A stretch of DNA of 19,717 nucleotides from CAIXTV01 sp037144095 (lineage in GTDB: Bacteria; Bacteroidota; Bacteroidia; Bacteroidales; CAIXTV01), in NCBI GenBank assembly GCA_037144095.1, contig JBAWXL010000060.1, positions 1-19,717 on the forward strand. Reading direction: 5' to 3'. The first letter of the stretch is position 1; each line of letters starts with the position of its first letter. Made by a program: the position numbers and the translations under genes. Positions 8,143 through 13,692 of the stretch are shown piece by piece. The notes beneath the pieces were generated by a model, which saw only the letters and a program-made list of their open reading frames with translations, had not been told where the DNA came from and ran no database searches.

Positions 8143-9165
8143 ATGAAAATAACTGCTCAACTTTTTTTCTCCCTCTTGTTTTTTTTCTTCACCAATAATG
8201 CATCGGCACAAAATTCGACTTATGATGAGATGGTGAATGCTTATGTAAATCAATTTAAAGATATTGCGGTGAAGAAAATGAAGGACTATAAAATTCCGGC
8301 AAGCATCACACTGGCGCAGGGCATCATCGAATCGGGCTGCGGGAAAAGCGATTTAGCCACAGAAGCCAACAATCATTTCGGGATTAAATGTCATAAGGAT
8401 TGGACAGGCGAAACTTTTTATAAGGACGATGACACTAAAAATGAATGTTTTCGGAAATATAAAAATGCGGAAGAATCTTACAACGATCATTCTTTGTTTT
8501 TGAGCACCCGCGACCGTTATGCTTTTTTGTTTGATTTGGAGGTGACCAATTATAAAGCCTGGGCTACGGGACTGAAACAAGCGGGCTATGCCACCAATCC
8601 GAAATATGCCGAGACGCTGATTAATCTGATCGAAAAATATAAACTCAATGCCTACGATGATGGCTCTGTTGCTCAAAACCAAACCAAACCTGCTGCAAAA
8701 AAGGATGCTAAAAAAGATACAAAGCCAAAAGTGATCAAGAAAACCAAACCAATTTCTACTCAAGTGGATATGGACGATTTCGAAAGCATCAGCATTGGGT
8801 TTAACAACCGCAGAGTGTATGAAAACAATGGGGTGAAGTTTTTTATTGCACGCGAAAACGACAGTTTTTCGAAAATCGCTGCTGATGCCGAAATCAGTGT
8901 GAAAACCCTAAAGAGCTATAATGATTTTGATGAGAACGATTCGCTGAAACCAGGCGAAATGATTTATATTGAAGCCAAAAAACGAAACAGCAATTCGGAA
9001 TATTATGTGGTGAAACAAGGGGATAATCTGCATTCGATTTCGCAATATTTTGGAATTAAACTGAATCGCTTGTGCAAAATCAATAATATTGAAAAAGGAA
9101 CGGAGCTTAAAGCAGGGAAAAAGCTTTTGCTGAAGAAAAAATCGTTTCTTGGGTTGTTTGGTTAA
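8143..9165 (+). CDS. Secreted N-acetylglucosaminidase with two LysM domains
   Basis: A 340-residue exported peptidoglycan hydrolase. MKITAQLFFSLLFFFF and the ASA|QN site near residue 22 form a signal peptide, which selects this ATG over a TTG eight codons upstream. A FlgJ-type glucosaminidase domain spans about 26-170, with ASITLAQGIIESGCGKS (53-69; probable catalytic E63) and NNHFGIKC (76-83). A lysine- and proline-rich linker (about 178-205) leads to two LysM domains. These lie at about 232-278 (FFIARENDSFSKIA) and 287-331 (YYVVKQGDNLHSIS). LysM domains bind GlcNAc chains, so the enzyme should be periplasmic and act on the cell wall. It cleaves GlcNAc-MurNAc bonds during remodelling or cell separation. 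The gene is single, with its own promoter. Confidence 0.93.
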   Translation: MKITAQLFFSLLFFFFTNNASAQNSTYDEMVNAYVNQFKDIAVKKMKDYKIPASITLAQGIIESGCGKSDLATEANNHFGIKCHKDWTGETFYKDDDTKNECFRKYKNAEESYNDHSLFLSTRDRYAFLFDLEVTNYKAWATGLKQAGYATNPKYAETLINLIEKYKLNAYDDGSVAQNQTKPAAKKDAKKDTKPKVIKKTKPISTQVDMDDFESISIGFNNRRVYENNGVKFFIARENDSFSKIAADAEISVKTLKSYNDFDENDSLKPGEMIYIEAKKRNSNSEYYVVKQGDNLHSISQYFGIKLNRLCKINNIEKGTELKAGKKLLLKKKSFLGLFG

Positions 9166-9182
9166 TGGGTTAATGGGTTAAT
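9160..9182. repeat. Three tandem copies of an 8-bp unit
   Basis: GGTTAAT, GGGTTAAT and GGGTTAAT follow one another, starting inside the stop codon of the glucosaminidase gene. Changes in copy number would alter only the sequence after the stop. Seen directly; no function known. Confidence 0.7.
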
Positions 9183-9242
9183 ATGATAATAGGTTATTTG
9201 ATGGTTAGGTGTTTGGGGGCATTTTTTAAAAAAGAGAAAATT

Positions 9243-9265
9243 AAAGTTTGATTGTTCGAACTTTT
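9243..9265 (+). terminator. Weak stem-loop after the glucosaminidase gene
   Basis: AAAGTTTGA (9243-9251) pairs with TCGAACTTT (9256-9264) through nine pairs, one of them G-U, with a TTGT loop and then TTATATA. The T tract is poor, so it is only a possible terminator. Confidence 0.35.
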
Positions 9266-9321
9266 ATATAATCACAGGAATGTTAGAATGACAAAATGGC
9301 TTTCTGAAAATAAAAATTCTA

Positions 9322-9636
9322 GCTTTCGCGATAAGTTGTCGGGAGTTCGCGACAGCTTACCGGGCTTCCGCGATTGAATTTGGGGCTTTCGCGGTATGTT
9401 GTCTGGCTTTCGCGATTGATTTTTTGGCTTCCGCGACTGGATTTGGGGCTTTCGCGATATGTTGTCGGGCTTTCGCGATTGGATTTTTGGCTTTCGCGAT
9501 TAAATTTTTTGCTTCCGCGATTGAATTTTTTGCTTCCGCGATTGGATTTTTGGCTTCCGCGATTGAATTTTTTGCTTCCGCGATTGAATTTTTTAACATC
9601 GCGATTTGATACCAAGCTTTCGCGGTACTTTTTGTT
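9322..9636. repeat. Tandem array of fifteen 21-bp units with invariant CGCG core
   Basis: Fifteen consecutive units of exactly 21 bp begin mostly GCTTTCGCG or GCTTCCGCG and end in variable sequence such as ATTGAATTTTTT. Every unit keeps YCGCGR: TCGCGA in seven, TCGCGG in two and CCGCGA in six. The rest varies. A higher-order pattern is visible: units 3-5 (9364-9426) and 6-8 (9427-9489) match at 57 of 63 positions, and units 10-13 are near-identical. Because 21 is a multiple of three, long ORFs with seven-residue repeats appear on both strands (for example NSIAEAK repeats on the minus strand). I take these as by-products of the array. No spacers exist, so it is not a CRISPR. The spacing equals two helical turns. 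Confidence 0.95.
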
Positions 9637-9915
9637 AACATTGAATTTACGTTTTCCACATACGACTTTTATTAAACTGAAAAATTATTATGCATTGATT
9701 TAATGTAATTTAAAAAATAAAGAGAATTGTTGGATTCTTTAATACTTCTAGCTTAGTCATCTTTCCAGTGCTTTTTTTTGTAAATTTTATCATTTATTTC
9801 GCATAAAAAAATTATTAACAATTCGGGCTTCCTGCTAAATTGGGAGAATCAAGTTTTTTTAAGAAATATTTTGAATGGTAAATGCAGAAATTTTTCTATT
9901 GATATTGTGGATTAA
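9637..9915. other. AT-rich intergenic stretch without a gene
   Basis: Very AT-rich sequence between the tandem array and the duplicated segment. I see no ORF with coding character, no exact promoter box leading to a gene and no strong hairpin. Confidence 0.5.
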
Positions 9916-10024
9916 TGGGCAATGGCATTTAGTAATGGGAAATCTATTATTTCCTCATCACCACATAGAATCATAGAAACATAGGTTTCACATAGAAGAA
10001 TTATATTTAAATATAGCTTCTGTT
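9916..10024. repeat. 109-bp direct repeat, copy 1
   Basis: This segment is repeated exactly 250 bp downstream (10166-10274) with four substitutions and no indels. It begins TGGGCAATGGCATTTAG and ends TATAGCTTCTGTT. It contains no credible coding frame. Confidence 0.9.
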
Positions 10025-10025
10025 T

Positions 10026-10165
10026 CCTGACTTCGACATTTGGGTGGGGCAAGCAAATATTCGTCCATGAGAATTGCAAAGATGGTGTTTTTAATGAGTT
10101 TTTTTGTGAATATTCAATTCTCATTGACTTAAAATGAATTTGGGTGGCGCATTGTCGAAGTCAGG
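10026..10165. mobile_element. Small non-coding element with 13-bp terminal inverted repeats
   Basis: The 140-bp segment begins CCTGACTTCGACA (10026-10038) and ends with its exact reverse complement (10153-10165). An inner 10-bp inverted repeat (ATGAGAATTG at 10067-10076, complement at 10115-10124) and a 14-bp near-direct repeat (10038-10051 and 10138-10151, one mismatch) add a fold-back structure. It encodes no transposase, and it sits precisely between the two 109-bp direct repeats. It resembles a MITE or other fold-back repeat, but mobility is an inference. The CTTCGACA motif recalls dispersed repeats common in Bacteroidota. Confidence 0.5.
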
Positions 10166-10274
10166 TGGGCAATGGCATTTAGTTATGGGAAATCTCTTAT
10201 TTCCTCAACACCACATGGAATCATAGAAACATAGGTTTCACATAGAAGAATTATATTTAAATATAGCTTCTGTT
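10166..10274. repeat. 109-bp direct repeat, copy 2
   Basis: Partner of the copy at 9916-10024, differing at four positions. It begins immediately after the right terminal inverted repeat of the small element. Confidence 0.9.
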
Positions 10275-10309
10275 AAAACTTTTAGGGATCTTCAAATATT
10301 AAAAATATA

Positions 10310-10375
10310 CCACAGATTATCAGATTATATTTGTGAAAGGATTGATGATATTCAAATTAATCTGCTAATCTGTGG
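10310..10375. repeat. 18-bp inverted repeat (CCACAGATTA type)
   Basis: CCACAGATTATCAGATTA (10310-10327) faces its reverse complement with one mismatch (10358-10375), separated by 30 bases. It could form a hairpin in DNA or RNA. No T tract follows, so it is not a terminator; it looks like another dispersed intergenic repeat. Confidence 0.75.
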
Positions 10376-10440
10376 CTATCATTTCATATCATGCAACAAT
10401 TAAATCATGTAGAAATGCTTTTATAAGTTTATTTATTTCT

Positions 10441-10500
10441 ATCCGCCCGTGGCGACGGTGCGTGGAGCCCGGCTGTTAGCAGAGTTCAATAGCAAAGTGT
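10441..10500. other. GC-rich island of unknown nature
   Basis: The 60 bases starting ATCCGCCCGTGGCGACGG and including GAGCCCGGCTGTTAGC are far richer in GC than the surrounding 1.5 kb. They contain small self-complementary stretches (CCGT-GGCG-ACGG; AGCCCGGCT) but no start codon leading to an ORF and no tRNA shape. A strong terminator follows 16 bases later, so this may be the end of a small transcript or the remnant of a dispersed repeat. Confidence 0.35.
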
Positions 10501-10515
10501 AGTAAAAAAATCAAG

Positions 10516-10548
10516 AAACACGCTTATTTGCCTGGGCGTGTTTTTTTT
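10516..10548 (+). terminator. Strong intrinsic terminator without an obvious gene in front
   Basis: AAACACGC (10516-10523) pairs with GCGTGTTT (10536-10543) through eight base pairs with a 12-nt loop, and the run of eight T (10541-10548) completes a textbook terminator. The nearest plus-strand gene ends 1.35 kb upstream, so it may serve an unannotated RNA. Confidence 0.75.
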
Positions 10549-10562
10549 ATTTTCAAAAAATA

Positions 10563-10593
10563 TTGATTTCAATTGAATTATTTTGTAATATTG
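10563..10593 (+). promoter_or_regulatory. Promoter for the signalling operon
   Basis: TTG (10563-10565) and, after 20 bases, TAATATTG (10586-10593), which matches TAnnTTTG except for one base. It lies just after the terminator at 10516-10548 and about 110 bp before the first kinase ATG. Confidence 0.5.
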
Positions 10594-10655
10594 CAGTTAC
10601 TTATCAGAGGTCTTAAAACACTTGAAAAAACAATAAGTTTGAAGTGAGTTTTTAC

Positions 10656-10677
10656 GGTCGCGGAGCTTGTCGAAGCG
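10656..10677. repeat. Dispersed GAGCTTGTCGAAG-type repeat in the operon leader
   Basis: The sequence GGTCGCGGAGCTTGTCGAAG plus CG, flanked by TTTTAC and AAAA, resembles the GGTCGCTGAGCTTGTCGAAGCG motif that recurs between genes in many Bacteroidota genomes. TCGC and GCGA can pair. It lies in the predicted 5' leader of the first kinase gene, 28 bp before its ATG. Confidence 0.5.
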
Positions 10678-10705
10678 AAAATTTGATATTAAATAAAATA
10701 AAAAA

Positions 10706-13210
10706 ATGAAAACAAGAGACCTTAAAATTTCAACACAACTTCGGCTCGGCTTCACCTTACTGATGTTGCTTGTGTTTATTTTGGGAGTGGTTTCATATTG
10801 GCAAGCCGACAAAATAAGCGATCAAACCGAAAACATTTTTAAGCATCCCTTTAAAGTACAAGAAACAGTTGCCAATATTAAGTTAGATATATTGAATTCG
10901 CGCATAGCCGAACGCGATTTATATTTGGCAGAAAATAAGGAAGAAATCAGAAAAGCCATTCTAAACCTTAAAATAGCATCCGATAGTGTGCATCAACGTT
11001 TCGATATTATTTATGAATTCTATTTAGGTCCGCATGCAGATGTGGCGGAGGCTTATAAAGCATGTGTAGCATGGAAAATGATTTTAGATAAAAACATTCA
11101 TCTGGCTCTTGCCGGAGATGGCGATCTTGAAAAAGCGAAACAGAATATTCTTTCAACGGGAAATGTGAGGGCTTATAGAGAAAAAATGATGGCTCGAATT
11201 GAGGTGATTGATAATTTTGCAAAACATAAGGCAGAAGAATTATTTACTGATTCACAAGAATTAAACGATGCGCTGAACCATCAACTTCTCATATTGGTGG
11301 CTGTTATTCTTTTACTTTCGTTTATCATCTATTTTATAATTTATCGCAACATCCAAACACCATTAAAAGAATTGACTTATGTAACTCAACACAACCACGA
11401 AGGCAGTGTGTTTCTAAAGAGTTCTTTCCAATCGAAAAATGAATTTGGCAAACTATCTGCTTCTTTCAATATGATGCTAGACTTGATAAAAATAGAGTGC
11501 GACGAAAAAGATATGCGGGCTGCCGAATTAGTTATAGCCAATAAAGAACTTGTCTTTCAAACTGAAGAAAAAGAAAAACGGGCGCAGGAACTCATCATTG
11601 CTAATAAAGAACTTGAATTTCAAAACCAGGAAAAAGAAAAGCGAGCCAAAGAATTAAGCATCGCCAATCAAAAGTTTGTTGATTTGAATCACGAACTTGA
11701 AAATATAGTAGCGCAACGCACGGCTGAATTGCAAGAGGCAACCGATTATCTCGAAAATCTTTTCTTCTATGCCAGTGCTCCTATTGTTGTTTGGAATCGC
11801 GAATTTCAAATTACGCGTTTTAATCCGGCTTTCGAAAAACTCACCGGCCGAAAAGCAGAAGAAGTATTCGGGAAATCGATTGAGTTGCTATTTCCTCCCG
11901 AATCCGCAGAGAAATCAATGAAATTGATTAAAGAATCGCATCAAGGCGGTCGTTTGGAAACAGTAGAAATGGAGATAATTCATTTGAATGGAACCATAAG
12001 TATCATTCTCTTGAATTCGGCATCGGTTTATGAAGAAGACCAAAAAACTTCTGTTGCCACCATTGCTCAGGGGCAGGATATAACTGAACGTAAGCATGCA
12101 GAAAACAAATTAAAAGAAAGCGAAGAGCGCTACCGCAGTCTGATGTTTAATCTCGAAGCCGGCATTGTTGTTCATTCACCCGACACTTCCATTGTTATGA
12201 ATAATGATAGGGCATCAGAACTATTGGGTTTAAGCCAAGAACAGATGAAAGGCAAGGTTGCCATAGACCCTGCATGGGAATTTATACATGAAGATAGCAC
12301 GCCGCTAACGCTCGAAGAATATCCCGTTAACAGGATTGTCACAAGCAGGCAACCCATAAAAGACCAAATATTAGGAGTACTGCAACCTAACAAAAACGAT
12401 ATTGTTTGGCTAACGGTCAATGGTTTTCAGGTACTGGATCACAAGGGAGCCATAACCGAAATAGTGATAAGTTTTATTGATATCAGTGAACGCAAGAAAG
12501 TCGAAGAAGAAATAAAAAACACCCTCTTAAAACTCCAACGCTCGAACCAGGAACTCGAACAGTTTGCTTATGTTGCTTCGCACGATTTGCAGGAACCTCT
12601 GCGCATGGTTTCGAGTTATACCCAATTGCTATCGAAACGATATAGCGACAAACTCGACAGCGATGCGCAGGAATTTATTGCTTATGCTGTAAGTGGCGCC
12701 ACCCGCATGCAAACCCTGATCAACGACCTTCTTGACTACTCGCGATTGAATACCCGCAAAAAAGCCATGCTTCCTGCTGATTGCCATTCGGTGTTGGGCA
12801 AAGTAAGAATAAATCTTGCAACCATGATAGAAGAACGTAAGGCACTCATCACCTGCGACGAATTGCCCCGTGTGGTTGCCGACGAAACCCAACTCATACA
12901 ATTGTTTCAAAACCTCATCAGCAACGGCATCAAATATAATCATAGCGAAACACTCCATATTCATATTTCAGCATCAGAAGAAAAAAATGAATGGATTTTT
13001 TCCATCAAAGACAATGGCATCGGCATGGAAAAAGAGTTTCACGAACGCATTTTCAGGATGTTTCAGCGCTTACATTCGAAAAATGAATATTCGGGCACGG
13101 GCATAGGACTGGCAATTTGTAAGCGAATTGTCGAACGACATGGGGGTCGCATCTGGCTCGAATCAGAACTTGGCAAGGGTTCAGTTTTTTATTTTACTTT
13201 AGCAAAATAA
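10706..13210 (+). CDS. Membrane-bound sensor histidine kinase (4HB-HAMP-PAS2-HisKA)
   Basis: An 834-residue inner-membrane kinase. Membrane helices lie at about 14-32 and 193-213; the periplasmic part between them looks like a four-helix-bundle MCP-type sensor. A HAMP linker (about 213-265) is followed by a coiled coil built from a 21-residue repeat, RAAELVIANKELVFQTEEKE and K (271-291), RAQELIIANKEL (292-312), then a decayed third copy. Two PAS domains follow (about 343-462 and 470-600). The HisKA box is ASHDLQEPL with phospho-acceptor H626, and the ATPase shows the N box (QNLISNGIKYNH, 735-746), DNGIGM (769-774) and GTGIGLAI (797-804). All catalytic motifs are intact. It probably autophosphorylates on an unknown signal and passes phosphate to the regulator encoded 32 bp downstream. 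No DNA-binding output is present in the window. Confidence 0.93.
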   Translation: MKTRDLKISTQLRLGFTLLMLLVFILGVVSYWQADKISDQTENIFKHPFKVQETVANIKLDILNSRIAERDLYLAENKEEIRKAILNLKIASDSVHQRFDIIYEFYLGPHADVAEAYKACVAWKMILDKNIHLALAGDGDLEKAKQNILSTGNVRAYREKMMARIEVIDNFAKHKAEELFTDSQELNDALNHQLLILVAVILLLSFIIYFIIYRNIQTPLKELTYVTQHNHEGSVFLKSSFQSKNEFGKLSASFNMMLDLIKIECDEKDMRAAELVIANKELVFQTEEKEKRAQELIIANKELEFQNQEKEKRAKELSIANQKFVDLNHELENIVAQRTAELQEATDYLENLFFYASAPIVVWNREFQITRFNPAFEKLTGRKAEEVFGKSIELLFPPESAEKSMKLIKESHQGGRLETVEMEIIHLNGTISIILLNSASVYEEDQKTSVATIAQGQDITERKHAENKLKESEERYRSLMFNLEAGIVVHSPDTSIVMNNDRASELLGLSQEQMKGKVAIDPAWEFIHEDSTPLTLEEYPVNRIVTSRQPIKDQILGVLQPNKNDIVWLTVNGFQVLDHKGAITEIVISFIDISERKKVEEEIKNTLLKLQRSNQELEQFAYVASHDLQEPLRMVSSYTQLLSKRYSDKLDSDAQEFIAYAVSGATRMQTLINDLLDYSRLNTRKKAMLPADCHSVLGKVRINLATMIEERKALITCDELPRVVADETQLIQLFQNLISNGIKYNHSETLHIHISASEEKNEWIFSIKDNGIGMEKEFHERIFRMFQRLHSKNEYSGTGIGLAICKRIVERHGGRIWLESELGKGSVFYFTLAK

Positions 13211-13242
13211 TTTCTCCATCAAATCAATAAAAAAATATCATT

Positions 13243-13692
13243 ATGACTAATCACAAAAACCTTAAACCCATCGAAATATTAATGGTCGACGACAACCGCG
13301 GCGACATTAGACTCGCAATGGAAGCTATAAAAGATGCAAAAGTAACCAACAACATTCATGTGGTTTACGATGGCATTGAGGCAATGGCTTTTTTGAGAAA
13401 AGAAGGTATATATGCCGAGATGCCCCGTCCCGATATTATTTTGCTCGATTTGAATATGCCCAGAAAAGATGGTCGCGAAGTGTTGGAAGAAATTAAAACA
13501 GATCCCGAACTCAAACGCATACCGGTGGTGATACTCACCGTATCGCAAGCAGAAGAAGATATTATAAAATCATACGACCTTCATGCCAATTGTTATATTT
13601 CAAAACCTGTTGATTTGGATCAATTTGTAAAAATCGTAAAATCGCTCGAAAACTTTTGGTTTACGATTGTGAAACTCCCACCCAATGAATGA
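13243..13692 (+). CDS. Single-domain response regulator (CheY/Rcp1-like)
   Basis: A 149-residue cytosolic receiver domain with no output domain. The acidic pocket is D16-D17 (MVDDN), the phospho-acceptor is D69 in LLDLNMP, and the conserved T99 (VILTV) and K121 (SKPVD) are in place. Single-domain regulators of this type are often found beside phytochrome-like or PAS kinases (Rcp1 group) and act through phosphate transfer or protein contact rather than DNA binding. It lies 32 bp after the first kinase and overlaps the next gene by 8 bp, so translational coupling is likely. Its probable donor is the kinase upstream; whether it also exchanges phosphate with the REC-containing kinase downstream is inference. 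Confidence 0.94.
   Translation: MTNHKNLKPIEILMVDDNRGDIRLAMEAIKDAKVTNNIHVVYDGIEAMAFLRKEGIYAEMPRPDIILLDLNMPRKDGREVLEEIKTDPELKRIPVVILTVSQAEEDIIKSYDLHANCYISKPVDLDQFVKIVKSLENFWFTIVKLPPNE

Noticed and set aside
9322..9636. CRISPR array
   Set aside because: Units are contiguous 21-mers with no unique spacers, and no cas gene is present.
9319..9659. Minus-strand ORFs of about 100 residues with seven-residue repeats (NSIAEAK or KFNRGS type)
   Set aside because: They lie on the 21-bp array, and open frames appear on both strands and in several phases because the period is a multiple of three. The best one starts with GTG and has no promoter. A repeat protein cannot be fully excluded, but the array explains it better.
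9912..10124. 70-codon minus-strand ORF
   Set aside because: It runs across the junction of the 109-bp repeat and the inverted-repeat element, so it is a by-product of repeats.
10470..10485. Integron attC-like GTTAGC site
   Set aside because: No matching partner half-site or integrase was found; one short match is not enough.
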